This document shows positions 1 through 9,608 of a stretch of 64,000 nt of DNA, in pieces (within the stretch, counting starts at the first letter, position 1; each line of letters starts with the position of its first letter). Where the stretch lies: the NCBI GenBank assembly GCA_964473255.1, contig CAYYOT010000011.1, positions 36,335 through 100,334 on the forward strand, in the 5' to 3' direction. Source of the DNA: Kuafuiihalomonas sp964473255 (GTDB lineage Bacteria; Myxococcota; Kuafuiibacteriia; Kuafuiibacteriales; Kuafuiibacteriaceae). Below the pieces are notes generated by a model, which saw nothing but the letters and a program-made list of their open reading frames with translations, was not told the DNA's origin and made no database searches. The translations under genes and the position numbers were made by a program.

Positions 1-444
1 GCAGGCTCCCGCGGTCCAGACCTGCTCGATGAGGATGGCTCCGCACGAAGGCGAGAAGTCCGGCTCCGAGCGATACGGCTGCGATCCCCGCCCACTGGCC
101 CGGTCGAGGCCATTGGGCCAAGGCGTACTGGCCGGCCAACCCACTGAGTACCGGGGTCAGGCCGAGAAAGGGTATGGTGCGGCTGAGGTCCGAGACCTGG
201 AGTGCCCGCAGCAGCGTCAAGTTCGCGGTGAGCTGAAGGACGAGGGCCGGAATGCCGACCTGGACGTAGGACGTCCAGGCGATGGTCCCCGGGCTGAAAT
301 ACACCCACGCTGCGTACAGGACGGCGTTGCCGGCCGAGATCGCCGTCAAGAGAGCGAGCATGTCGACGCGCTGCACCAGGCGTTTCCGGATGGCGTCGAG
401 CGCGGCAAAGCAGATCCCGCCCCCCGCCGCGAAGAGCCAGCCGT

Positions 445-448
<4 letters not shown>
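1..448 (-). CDS. EamA/DMT-family membrane transporter, C-terminus cut by window edge
   Basis: The first about 149 residues of a hydrophobic protein are readable from an ATG at 448 down to the left edge. Helices of about 20 residues alternate with short polar loops, and the second half has the pattern PFLGLTPVLSGLAGQY then PGQWAGIAAVSLGAGLL, which is the usual end of one EamA repeat (drug/metabolite transporter superfamily, inner membrane). The ATG overlaps the stop of the upstream reductoisomerase-like gene in an ATGA, so the two are translationally coupled. The substrate cannot be told from sequence. The first helix contains a KR pair (residues 22-23), consistent with a cytosolic loop. The family call is an inference from topology and motif spacing. 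Confidence 0.6.
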
Positions 449-1434
<986 letters not shown>

Positions 1435-1436
1435 GC

Positions 1437-2315
1437 TCAGCGCTTTCGCGGGAAGGCGCGCGGGTGCTTCATGCTTCCCGTGATCGCGTAGGTATAGAAG
1501 CCGTCGTTTCCGCGGGCTCGCCGGATGTTATTGAGCAAGGCCTCGATCAGCCCGTTCGCTTTCAAGAACTCGGGGCTGGGCTTGAAGGAGACGGCGACGT
1601 CGAGCTTGCTCCGCTCGATGGGAGACGCCAGGTCGATGGTGCCCTCGACGTCCACGTCGAAGTCTCCACCTCGCATCTCTTGGCGCGGGATTTCAGCCTT
1701 GCCGTCGGCGATCTCGACGCCCCAGTCGAGGTTCCCGAGGACCAGTGCCGTCGGGATCGGAAAGCCCATGACTTTGCCCCCTTCACCGATCTCCAGGTCG
1801 GAGCCCTTGATGTCGATCTGACCTGCGGTCTTGGCTGCATCCTCCTTGTCCAGTCGGAGGTCGACGTCGAGGTCGACCTCGCCGGTCAGTGGAAGGCCGG
1901 TGAGGGTAGGGAGGCCCCGGATCAGTCCCAGTTCGACCTTCTCGCCTTGGGCCAGGATGCGGTTCGCGCTCGAACTCTGACGAAGACTGAGATTCAGCTC
2001 CCCTTCGCCCACCGGAATCCAGGCCGTCACGCCGCGCGCCCCCACCAGAAAGCTCAAGATGTGAGCCTTCGCGATGACGCGGTCGAGTTCGAAAGGTTCC
2101 TGGGCCTCCGGCGACTGCAGCTTCAAGCCATCGATGGCGACGCCCGTCAGCCAGTAGGGCTGCAGCCTCTCCGATTCGATCCGCCACCCCGTCCGCGCCG
2201 TCAGCTCGAGCTCCAGCCGATCCTTCAGCGCACCCCAAGGGAACGTCAGGTACAGCCCGAGGATGAGGCTGAAGACGAAGAACGAGGCGTAGCCGATGAT
2301 GCGAATTGGTTTCAT
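1437..2315 (-). CDS. gspN: Type II secretion system protein GspN
   Basis: This 292-residue protein has one N-terminal membrane helix (about residues 7-25, ending in FPWGALKDRLE) followed by a beta-rich periplasmic domain of repeated strands. The repetitive pattern (VDLDVDLRL, EIGEGGKVMGFPIPTALVLGNLDWGV-type segments) and the position as last gsp gene fit the GspN family, which is anchored in the inner membrane and is dispensable in some secretion systems. Its ATG overlaps the gspM stop as ATGA, so translation is probably coupled. The end of the protein (KHPRAFPRKR) is basic. Assignment rests on position, topology and length more than on a catalytic motif. Confidence 0.8.
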   Translation of the reverse strand: MKPIRIIGYASFFVFSLILGLYLTFPWGALKDRLELELTARTGWRIESERLQPYWLTGVAIDGLKLQSPEAQEPFELDRVIAKAHILSFLVGARGVTAWIPVGEGELNLSLRQSSSANRILAQGEKVELGLIRGLPTLTGLPLTGEVDLDVDLRLDKEDAAKTAGQIDIKGSDLEIGEGGKVMGFPIPTALVLGNLDWGVEIADGKAEIPRQEMRGGDFDVDVEGTIDLASPIERSKLDVAVSFKPSPEFLKANGLIEALLNNIRRARGNDGFYTYAITGSMKHPRAFPRKR

Positions 2316-2866
2316 GACGGCGGCTTGAAAGTCCCGACGGTAACGGTCGCATCGAGAAGCTCGGGGTTGTCGAAGCGCTTCTTCACCTTCAACCGGCGGA
2401 CCTTGACCAGTCGATTACCCGCTTCGATGGACTCGAGGAATCGGTCGAGGCGGTCGATGCTGACTTCGCGGATCTCGATTGCCGCCGCCTCCTCCCGTAC
2501 TTGGTCAGACCCGGTCGGCTCGCCGCGTCGTTCGCTGACGTTCGCGAGGTCGATTGCAGCTTTGGAAGCCATGCTCTCCAGGTAAGATAGGATCCTCGTG
2601 CTTCCGTTCTTGCGCACTTCGGCCGCCAGGCGCTGCTGCTCGGCCAACTTGCGCTTGTAGTCGCTGCGGAGAGAAGCCACCTCTCCGAGCTTTTCGACCT
2701 TGGCCGAGATGCGGGCTTCGCGGCGCTCGAAGTCACGGTTGATCAAATACCCACAGAACAAAAGGATCATGGCCAGAATGGTCGTAACCATCACTACCAC
2801 CATGATCTGTTCTCGAGCCGAAAGGCGGTCGAAGGCTGCCGATATGTTGTCGAGCAGGTCTCTCAT
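2312..2866 (-). CDS. gspM: Type II secretion system protein GspM
   Basis: A 184-residue bitopic inner-membrane protein: cytoplasmic tail with LSAREQIMV, one membrane helix at about residues 20-42, then a charged coiled-coil stretch (EKLGEVASLRSDYKRKLAEQ region) and a small ferredoxin-like periplasmic domain. GspM binds GspL and links the cytoplasmic ATPase to the pseudopilus platform. The ATG at 2866 shares its A with the gspL stop (TGATG), which is why this start is preferred over a GTG 9 bp upstream. The LSxREQ motif ahead of the helix is typical of the family. Confidence 0.85.
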   Translation of the reverse strand: MRDLLDNISAAFDRLSAREQIMVVVMVTTILAMILLFCGYLINRDFERREARISAKVEKLGEVASLRSDYKRKLAEQQRLAAEVRKNGSTRILSYLESMASKAAIDLANVSERRGEPTGSDQVREEAAAIEIREVSIDRLDRFLESIEAGNRLVKVRRLKVKKRFDNPELLDATVTVGTFKPPS

Positions 2867-4515
2867 CACGAACACGTCACCTGCATGCTGAGCTGAAACT
2901 CGACACCATCGCCTTTCGAGCTCTTGCGGATGCGAGACTTCTTGATTTCGGCGAGGCAGGGGCTTTCGGCGTAAGAAGCCACGAGTTTGTCGACGGACTC
3001 GAAGCTATCGGCTTGCCCATCGACGCGGGCTCGCTCCGGTGTAACGTCGATGTCGGAGAAGGATATCTTGAGGTCTTTGGGAACCCGATCTGAGATCTCC
3101 GAGGAGACCTCATACGCGCTGTGGCGAGGTAGTCGGAATGTCCCGAGATCGCTCGCCGGCGTTTTCATCACTGAGATGGCTCTCGATGGCTCGCAGATCT
3201 CCTGGCCGACGACCTCTTTGGTGATCGTGCAGAAGGCAAGGTCGATCTGTGCCTCTCGCTGAACGACGGAGCGGTACTGGGCAGCGATGCTCACCATGAG
3301 CAGCAAAAGAAGTACCAAGGCCGAAGCTCCGATGAAGGGAAGACGACGACGGAAGAACTCGAGCTGACCGCTGAAGGCGAACTCGCCGACCCGGAGGTCG
3401 ATCCGCGGGACTTGCGGCGCGCTGGCCGGCCGGAGCGCCAAGGCCAGGGCCAAAGAGAAGGCTCCCCGTCTCGGCCCCTCGACGTTGCGCTCCACCGCTT
3501 GCTCTACGGCTACGCCCTGGGCCACGGGCACGTTGAGCTGCTCGGCGAGATACGGAGCAAGGTTGCGGAGTTTGGAGCCTCCCCCCAGCAGATCGATGCG
3601 GCCGACGTGGACCCGACGCTCCTTGCGTATGACCTGGAGCGTGCGGCGCAGCTCTCGAACCAGCGGCTTGAGTCCATTCGCCACCTGCTCCGAAACCACC
3701 TGCGATTCGTCGTCGGGTGCCGGATGTCGCGAAGAAGCCACGAACCCATGGGTGTGCTTCAGCGCTTCGAGCTCTTCCGGGCTTGAGTCGAACGCTCGGC
3801 GCAAGGCCTCGGTGACGTCTCGCCCGCCGGCTCTCAAGACTCGAGCGTGAGCCACGCCCTCGTCGTTGCAAGCGCACACCAAGGTCCGCGCGTGGCCGAT
3901 GTCGACGATCATGCGGGCCTCGGGCGGTCCGTCGGGCGTGGGCTGGATGAAGGTATGGGCGTCTTCCGCGGGCTCGACCGGTTGCTCCGCAGCCGACCCG
4001 TCGTCGGCTAGGTATGCGCTGTACAGGGCCGAGATCTGAAACGCGTCCACGAGCAAGTACTTGGGATTCACGCCTCCTTCCTCGAGCAGACTCAGACGAT
4101 CGGCCACGCGGGGCCGTAGAGCAGCCGCAGCAACCGAACGCGAACCGCCCAACGCCGTCTTGTGGATGAGGCTGTGGTCGAAAACGGCGTCATCGATGTC
4201 GAAGGGCAAGACGTCGGCGAGCTCGCCGCCGATGGTCTGCTCCACCTTCTTGGGATCGGAAAAAGGCAGCTCGATCTGTCGCGTCGCGGCCTCGGAGCCA
4301 GGCAACGCCGCGATGCAAAGGTCGGTTTTGAGCTCCGGTGCGCTCATGAGCTCGGTCAGAGCTGCTATCGTGCGCTCGCGTGTGGTCTCGACTTCTCCGG
4401 GTTCAATCCGGACCTCGCGGGCGGCGACGACCTTCAGATTTCGGAACGCCGCCTCCACGGTCACGCCTTTGACCGACCACGCTCCGATATCGATTCCGAG
4501 GATCCGCTGCGGCAT
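2866..4515 (-). CDS. gspL: Type II secretion system protein GspL with PilM-like actin fold
   Basis: This 549-residue protein begins with an actin/PilM-type phosphate loop (GIDIGAWSVKGV, residues 7-18) and a second nucleotide-type segment (MIVDIGHARTLVCAC). A conserved LLGGGSKLRNL motif closes the actin-like domain. A single membrane helix follows at about residues 395-417, then a periplasmic PilN/GspL-C domain. The protein recruits the GspE ATPase to the inner membrane and pairs with GspM. It starts one base after the gspK stop. The organisation resembles a fusion of PilM and PilN of type IV pili, as is seen in deltaproteobacterial secretion operons. Confidence 0.88.
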   Translation of the reverse strand: MPQRILGIDIGAWSVKGVTVEAAFRNLKVVAAREVRIEPGEVETTRERTIAALTELMSAPELKTDLCIAALPGSEAATRQIELPFSDPKKVEQTIGGELADVLPFDIDDAVFDHSLIHKTALGGSRSVAAAALRPRVADRLSLLEEGGVNPKYLLVDAFQISALYSAYLADDGSAAEQPVEPAEDAHTFIQPTPDGPPEARMIVDIGHARTLVCACNDEGVAHARVLRAGGRDVTEALRRAFDSSPEELEALKHTHGFVASSRHPAPDDESQVVSEQVANGLKPLVRELRRTLQVIRKERRVHVGRIDLLGGGSKLRNLAPYLAEQLNVPVAQGVAVEQAVERNVEGPRRGAFSLALALALRPASAPQVPRIDLRVGEFAFSGQLEFFRRRLPFIGASALVLLLLLMVSIAAQYRSVVQREAQIDLAFCTITKEVVGQEICEPSRAISVMKTPASDLGTFRLPRHSAYEVSSEISDRVPKDLKISFSDIDVTPERARVDGQADSFESVDKLVASYAESPCLAEIKKSRIRKSSKGDGVEFQLSMQVTCS

Positions 4516-4516
4516 T

Positions 4517-5782
4517 TCAGTCCTCGCGCCAGTAGTAGATTTCGCCCGCCGCCCGGTTGTCGCGCCAGACGACGGTCATGGTCGAAGTCGCGTCGCCCAC
4601 CTGGCCGACGGCAGTGATGCGAAAAACGCTGGCGACGTCTTCGAAGCGAAGCACTTTCCGCTGCACGAGCTCGTTGAAGCGCGAATCGTTGATGGGGAAG
4701 CCCACCGACTTCATCAAGCTCAACATGATCTCAGGCTTCAACGATGCACCGGGCACCGCCATGAGAAGGGCTCGCTCCATTTCGAACTGCTGAAATCGTT
4801 CGACGTCCGCGGGCAGCCACGGCCTCGACAGGACCGACCGGATGACCGCTTGAACCATCCAAGGCTCGGCCGTCGTCATGTTGATGCCGGCCGTGCCTCC
4901 GCCCCAGACCGTGAGGTACTTGCCGAAGACCCGCATGAAGGCATCGTTCACGCCCGGTACCATCCGGAGCTCGGCCAGCGAGTTGAACATTCCGTTCTTC
5001 GGCTCGTACCGGGCTCCATACGGCAGATTACGGTACCGCGCTTCTTCGTCTCCGCCTCCCGCGGAGTCGTCGTTGGTCAGAATGCAGACCGTGTCCGTGA
5101 GGTTGTTGCCGTCCGCCCAATCGGTGATCGCCGAGATGATGTTTATGCGGTTGCGAACTGGGTCGCGGGAGTCACCCAGGTTTTCGAACAGGATGTCGTA
5201 CTTCGGGTCGTCGAAGACCGCACCGAGCATCAGGTGCATCAGGTTCTGACAGCCTACGCCGAATGACGTGCTGTTGATGTCGATCTTCCGGTTCTCGTCG
5301 ACCACCTCCTCGATCCAGAACGACCCGTGAAAATCGCCGAATGGCTCCTTGAGGCCGAACGGGTCGTCGTCCTCGTCGAGGGCGAGCTTCTCGAGCTCCT
5401 CGAGCTTCTCCTCCTCGGAAAAGATCCCCTTGAGGGTGTCGGCCGAGACGAGGATTCCCGAAAGCTCGAACAGGGGGATGGGAAGGAACTGGGCGAGGGC
5501 CTGCTTGACCTGGCTCTGAAAGCGCAACACGAAGAGCTCGATCTCGATCGCGCTTCGAGCGTGAAAATGAGCCTGTAGCTGGTCCCGCGCGTTGGCGGCT
5601 GCCTTCAGGTTCACCTGCGCCGAGTTCTCGAGGTCGGCAGCGATCGCTCCCATGATGGTCGTGATGACCAAGACCATGACCAAGGCAACGCCGCGCCGCT
5701 CCCGACCGCCGCGGCGTCGCCGGGTCGGGAGCGCCTTGCGGCGTTCCGCAGTAGGGACGAAGAGACCACCTCCGCCGACCAT
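4517..5782 (-). CDS. gspK: Type II secretion minor pseudopilin GspK
   Basis: A 421-residue protein with an Arg-rich N-terminus (TRRRRGGRERRG) followed by a hydrophobic segment (VALVMVLVITTIMGAIAADL) that matches the prepilin-type signal; cleavage would fall after the Gly of RRG. The usual glutamate at position 5 of the mature pilin is absent, as is normal for GspK. The large alpha domain insert is clear, with the family-typical DINSTSFG and LAELRMVPG segments. GspK caps the pseudopilus tip together with GspI and GspJ. The ATG at 5782 shares its A with the gspJ stop (TGATG). Confidence 0.88.
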   Translation of the reverse strand: MVGGGGLFVPTAERRKALPTRRRRGGRERRGVALVMVLVITTIMGAIAADLENSAQVNLKAAANARDQLQAHFHARSAIEIELFVLRFQSQVKQALAQFLPIPLFELSGILVSADTLKGIFSEEEKLEELEKLALDEDDDPFGLKEPFGDFHGSFWIEEVVDENRKIDINSTSFGVGCQNLMHLMLGAVFDDPKYDILFENLGDSRDPVRNRINIISAITDWADGNNLTDTVCILTNDDSAGGGDEEARYRNLPYGARYEPKNGMFNSLAELRMVPGVNDAFMRVFGKYLTVWGGGTAGINMTTAEPWMVQAVIRSVLSRPWLPADVERFQQFEMERALLMAVPGASLKPEIMLSLMKSVGFPINDSRFNELVQRKVLRFEDVASVFRITAVGQVGDATSTMTVVWRDNRAAGEIYYWRED

Positions 5783-6462
5783 CAAATCGTCCCCATTTCT
5801 GCCGTCATGTTGATCCGCGTCTTCGTCACGAAGGTCAGCTCTTCACCATCGGACGCCTCGAGAACCAGCGTGATCTCGACGATGCTCGGTAAGCGGCCGG
5901 CCTGGTCTGAACGCTCGGTGTCCCAGTCGTCCATCCAGTCCTGCTGCCGTTCGTCGTAGAACCGCATCGTGAACTTCTTGATGTTCTCGGCGAGAATATA
6001 CGTTCGGCCGCCCTCATCCGGCCTCCGGTCGATCCTGGGATCCTCCCTCCGCATGAGGTTCGTCTGGCCTTTGATGTCGGGATCGGGCGCGCTGAAATAA
6101 CTGATCTCACACTGGTCCGACTCCTTGGCGTCCGCTCGGAGGATGTCGTGAGCAAACGAGGTGAAGTGGACCTCGTAGTAAGTGGAGCTTTGGTCGGCCT
6201 GAAAGACGGTTTGCACCACGCGTTCCTGTCCGCGATGGCGTCGATTGTTCGTGAGGAACGCCATCGAGACTTCTCGAGCAATGCGATTCAAGGCAACCCG
6301 TGCCTCGTGATACCGGCCGTCGATGGCGGTCACGGTCTCGTACGCGTCGAAGCTTCGCGCGATACCCCCCCACGTCAAGGTCGCCATGATGGCGAGAACC
6401 GAGAGCGCGAGCGCGATCTCCATGAGCGTCAGGCCCCGGCGGGTGACGTGGGGCCCTCTCAT
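5782..6462 (-). CDS. gspJ: Type II secretion minor pseudopilin GspJ
   Basis: This 226-residue protein has a class III prepilin signal, RRGLTLMEIALALSVLAIMA, with cleavage after Gly10 and the expected glutamate at mature position 5. The rest is a beta-rich globular domain with a C-terminal segment LVLEASDGEELTFVTKTRI. The ATG at 6462 overlaps the gspI stop in an ATGA; the open frame extends further upstream but that extension lies inside gspI and lacks a signal. GspJ is a tip-complex pseudopilin and a PilD-type peptidase substrate. No prepilin peptidase gene is present in the window. Confidence 0.88.
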   Translation of the reverse strand: MRGPHVTRRGLTLMEIALALSVLAIMATLTWGGIARSFDAYETVTAIDGRYHEARVALNRIAREVSMAFLTNNRRHRGQERVVQTVFQADQSSTYYEVHFTSFAHDILRADAKESDQCEISYFSAPDPDIKGQTNLMRREDPRIDRRPDEGGRTYILAENIKKFTMRFYDERQQDWMDDWDTERSDQAGRLPSIVEITLVLEASDGEELTFVTKTRINMTAEMGTI

Positions 6463-7178
6463 GGTCCGCCTCCCGTGGGGTTGAGGTTCGGGACCGCGGC
6501 CGGGTTCGGAATCCCCCCCGGCAGCGTCGGAGGAATCGCGCCGCTGGTCTGAGGGGTACGAACCGTTCCGTCGATGCCGGTAGGAGCGCTGATCCGCCCC
6601 GTCGTCGTCACGTACTGAACGAAGCGAACCGTCTCGGGGTAGTCTTCGGGGCCCCAAGTGATGTCGAGGACGATCTCTCGAATCGAATTCCCGAGCGTCT
6701 CGCTGACTTGTCGAAAAATGAACTCGATCGATTCACCACCAAGAAGGGCGCGAACCTGGTCGGCGGGGACTTCCTGACCCTCGGGATCGTCGCCCTCGAG
6801 GCCGCCGGTCGCGCCAAAGAACGCCTGCATCTGATCGGGCAACGACTCGGCCGAGATCTCTCCCCCGAAGAACTCCCGAACGAGCTTCGAGACGTCGACG
6901 TCAACCGGCCGCACGACGGCCTCCCAGGAGACCGAGTCATATCCCTCTTCGGAAAAATCGCCCTTGAGCTTGCGATCCGACTCACTGAATCCGTCTTTCT
7001 GAAGCTCGATCTCGATGTCGAGCATCTTGGAGCGGCCCAGCAGCGTCGCGATGGTCAGACCGCGGGCGTAATTCGAGGAAGCGAAGCTATTGGCATTGAT
7101 ACCCGCGATCGCCGTCAAGGCGAGGGCCAGAATCGACAATGAGATCATGACTTCCAGGAGCGTGAATCCTCGGCGCAT
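6459..7178 (-). CDS. gspI: Type II secretion minor pseudopilin GspI
   Basis: A 239-residue protein starting MRRGFTLLEVMISLSILALA, a textbook prepilin signal with Gly4/Phe5 cleavage and Glu at mature position 5. It is longer than common GspI proteins (about 120-130 residues) because of an acidic insert between about residues 95 and 150 (GGEISAESLPDQM region) and a Pro/Gly-rich tail (PPTLPGGIPNPAAVP). The start shares a base with the gspH stop. Some annotators would label it a PulJ/GspI-type prepilin-like protein. The acidic insert parallels one in GspH and may bind calcium; that is speculation. Confidence 0.82.
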   Translation of the reverse strand: MRRGFTLLEVMISLSILALALTAIAGINANSFASSNYARGLTIATLLGRSKMLDIEIELQKDGFSESDRKLKGDFSEEGYDSVSWEAVVRPVDVDVSKLVREFFGGEISAESLPDQMQAFFGATGGLEGDDPEGQEVPADQVRALLGGESIEFIFRQVSETLGNSIREIVLDITWGPEDYPETVRFVQYVTTTGRISAPTGIDGTVRTPQTSGAIPPTLPGGIPNPAAVPNLNPTGGGP

Positions 7179-7891
7179 CACAGGTCTCCTTCGTCGAATC
7201 CGTCGACTTCCTCGACGTCGGGAGCTTCGAACTCTTCGTGCTTCGTTCGCACGCGGCCCGTGAGCGGCATGACTTCCAGGACCACGACGTCCTCTTCGGC
7301 ATCTGCGAGTTCGATCAGTGCCGGTTCGGTCCAGCCACCGCGGAAGAAGTGGAGAAACGCGATTCCTTTGGTGAAGGGTTTCTCTTGGTGCCCGGTCCAT
7401 ACCCGCCGAAAACGAACGTTTCCGGGGAGTTTACGGATGCCGTCACCGTCGGGCTGAAAGCTCGCGGCACGACCACCCTCCAGAGCCTGCCGCACCTCGA
7501 CGTCCGTGTCCTCGTCGATTCCGAGATCGATCTCCAGGTCTTCTTCGTCCCCGTAGACAAGCTTCCCGTCTTCATCCTTTGATGCGCCAGCTTCACCCTC
7601 TCGAAGCTGCTGCGAGAGCGAGAAAGGATCCTGGGTGAACTCCATCCACCAGGTGCCTTCGTCCAGGTCCATCCCGATTCGTTGAACTCGATTCAGCATG
7701 ATGGCGCGGTCGTAGTTGTACTTGACTGCTCCCGTGAGCTCGACCGCTGCCGAACGGAGTTTCGCATCCGTCAATGAGCTGATCGCCACGACGCTCATCG
7801 ACATCACCAGGGCGGCCACCGCCAGCCCGATGGTGATCTCGATGAGAGTCAGGCCCCGCCGTCCGGCCGGGCTGGCGACCAATGAGCGCAC
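7178..7891 (-). CDS. gspH: Type II secretion minor pseudopilin GspH
   Basis: A 237-residue pseudopilin with the signal RRGLTLIEITIGLAVAALVM (cleavage after Gly13, Glu at mature position 5). A globular domain follows, carrying a strongly acidic insert (DEDGKLVYGDEEDLEIDLGIDE lies at about residues 105-125) and an acidic C-terminus (EAPDVEEVDGFDEGDL). It starts with GTG four bases after the gspG stop. GspH is a minor pseudopilin below the GspI-J-K tip. Length exceeds the usual 160-190 residues because of the acidic segments. Confidence 0.85.
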   Translation of the reverse strand: MRSLVASPAGRRGLTLIEITIGLAVAALVMSMSVVAISSLTDAKLRSAAVELTGAVKYNYDRAIMLNRVQRIGMDLDEGTWWMEFTQDPFSLSQQLREGEAGASKDEDGKLVYGDEEDLEIDLGIDEDTDVEVRQALEGGRAASFQPDGDGIRKLPGNVRFRRVWTGHQEKPFTKGIAFLHFFRGGWTEPALIELADAEEDVVVLEVMPLTGRVRTKHEEFEAPDVEEVDGFDEGDL

Positions 7892-7895
7892 TGCT

Positions 7896-8324
7896 TCAGT
7901 TCCAGTTACCGATGTCGTCTTCGGTATCCGCCACGCCGTCTGGGCCTTTCGACGATACGTCGAACTTGCTCGGGTTCCGCGTTCCCGGAGATATGAAGAG
8001 ATACTCGTTTCCGAACGGGTCCTTGGGCACGGCTTCCAGCAGAGGCTTCTTGCCGCCCGGCGGCGACGCGAGTGCGTTCAAACCTTCGGCGGTGCTCGGA
8101 TACTTGTTGAACTTCACCTTGTAGAGCTCCAGCGCGTCAGAGATGTTCTTCAACTGCACTCGGGCGGTGTCGATCTTCGCATCCTCGAGCTGATTGGCCA
8201 CGGTGATGCCGACGATGCCGGCAATGAGGCCGAGGATCGTCACCACCACCAAGATCTCGATGAGCGTCAGGCCGCGTCGACTCTTCCGGCCGCGGTATCG
8301 GGGTTGGGGTTGTAAGGGCTGCAT
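7896..8324 (-). CDS. gspG: Type II secretion major pseudopilin GspG
   Basis: A 142-residue major pseudopilin. The signal peptide is basic (RYRGRKSRRG) followed by LTLIEILVVVTILGLIAGI with Glu at mature position 5. The mature protein has the GspG hallmarks KFNKYPSTAEGLNAL, the PKDPFGNEYLF loop and the C-terminal GADGVxGGxxxDxDI-type calcium loop, here GPDGVADTEDDIGNWN. The start is fixed by a Shine-Dalgarno GGAGGA four bases upstream. GspG forms the bulk of the pseudopilus that pushes exoproteins through GspD. Confidence 0.93.
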   Translation of the reverse strand: MQPLQPQPRYRGRKSRRGLTLIEILVVVTILGLIAGIVGITVANQLEDAKIDTARVQLKNISDALELYKVKFNKYPSTAEGLNALASPPGGKKPLLEAVPKDPFGNEYLFISPGTRNPSKFDVSSKGPDGVADTEDDIGNWN

Positions 8325-8328
8325 GGGT

Positions 8329-8334
8329 TCCTCC
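8329..8334 (-). promoter_or_regulatory. Strong ribosome binding site of gspG
   Basis: GGAGGA on the minus strand, separated from the ATG at 8324 by ACCC. It is the clearest Shine-Dalgarno of the operon, where most other starts overlap the previous stop. This fits the need for many more GspG copies than of the other components, and it rules against the two upstream in-frame start candidates (8336 and 8411). Confidence 0.7.
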
Positions 8335-8340
8335 ATAGGT

Positions 8341-9597
8341 TCATCCAACGTGTTGAGATAGCTGTAGGATCGGCAAGAGTACCGAGAAGACGATGAATGC
8401 GACGGCCACACCCATGCCGACGATCATGATCGGTTCGATGAGCGTGGTCAGTTTGTCGACTCGCTGGTCGACTTGGAAATCGTAGTTGTCGGCGACGTGC
8501 TCCAGCATGCCTTCGAGCTGGCCTGATGCTTCCCCGGTCGCGATCATGTGGACAACGATCGGGGGAAACTCTCCGGAGCGCTTCAAGGGGGTGGCGATCG
8601 ACTCACCCTCTCGAATCGCGTCGTGGGCCTCGGAAACCACCGCCGCCAGCACTTCGTTCGCAAGAACGTCTTTCGTGATGTGGAGAGCCTGCAGAACCGG
8701 CACGCCGGAGCGGAGTAGCGTCGCGAGCGTTCGGGAGAAGCGAGAAATCGCGACCAAGCGTACGACGGGTCCGAAGATCGGGGCCCGAAGACTGACCGCG
8801 TCCCAGACGGGTCGACCCTTCGGAGACTTCTTCCAGCGCAGAAACAGCCAGATGCCCAAAGCCACCAGCGGGAATATGATGAAGTAATACCCCTTCAGCA
8901 GGTCGGCCGTGAAGATCAGCAGTTTTGTTTGGATCGGCAAGTCGGCTTCGACCTGTTCGAAAATCTTGGTGATCCGTGGAATGACCACGATGAACAAGAT
9001 CACCATGATGAGGGCGCCGACGCCGATCATGATGAGGGGATAGAGCATTGCGCCCTGGATCTTGGCCTGGAGTCGAGCCTGACCTTCCGTGAAGTCGGCG
9101 AGTCGGTTGAGCACCTGGTCGAGGGCGCCCGAAGCTTCGCCTGCGCGAACCATGCTCACGTACAGGTGGTCGAAAATGTCGGGATGTTTGGCCATGGAGT
9201 CGGCCAAAGACGATCCTTCGTTCACCTCGGACTTGATCTTGCCAAAGGCGCGCTTGAGCTTCTCCGAGTCGACCTGGTCTACGATCGCGGCCAGCGCCTG
9301 GATGAGCGTGATGCCCGAGCGGAGAAGCGTAGCGAGCTGGCGAGTCACCAGCGCGATGTCGGAGACGCTGATCGTGTCGAAGTACTTCGACAAATCGATC
9401 TGGACTTGGGTCGACTTGGAGTCCCGTTGCTTGCCTCCAACCTTTGCTTGGCCAGCGCTCGCATCCTCACGATGCTCGATGATGCGGACGCCTTGTCGCT
9501 TGAGCTGCGTACGCAGCATGCGCGGCGACTCGGCGTCGAGCATGCCCTTGACTTCACGACCGGCCTCGTTGAGGCCCTTGTAGGCGTACACCGGCAT
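8341..9597 (-). CDS. gspF: Type II secretion inner-membrane platform protein GspF
   Basis: A 418-residue polytopic protein with two copies of the T2SSF cytoplasmic domain (about residues 75-195 and 280-400) and three membrane helices (about 175-200, 220-245 and 380-405). Family motifs such as RQLATLLRSGITLIQAL and its repeat SRTLATLLRSGVPVLQAL are visible, as is MVRAGEASGALDQVL paired with MIATGEASGQLEGML. The N-terminus AYKGLNEAGREVKG is typical. GspF connects the GspE ATPase to pseudopilus growth. It starts 11 bp after gspE. Confidence 0.95.
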   Translation of the reverse strand: MPVYAYKGLNEAGREVKGMLDAESPRMLRTQLKRQGVRIIEHREDASAGQAKVGGKQRDSKSTQVQIDLSKYFDTISVSDIALVTRQLATLLRSGITLIQALAAIVDQVDSEKLKRAFGKIKSEVNEGSSLADSMAKHPDIFDHLYVSMVRAGEASGALDQVLNRLADFTEGQARLQAKIQGAMLYPLIMIGVGALIMVILFIVVIPRITKIFEQVEADLPIQTKLLIFTADLLKGYYFIIFPLVALGIWLFLRWKKSPKGRPVWDAVSLRAPIFGPVVRLVAISRFSRTLATLLRSGVPVLQALHITKDVLANEVLAAVVSEAHDAIREGESIATPLKRSGEFPPIVVHMIATGEASGQLEGMLEHVADNYDFQVDQRVDKLTTLIEPIMIVGMGVAVAFIVFSVLLPILQLSQHVG

Positions 9598-9608
9598 CGT
9601 TCAGCGAC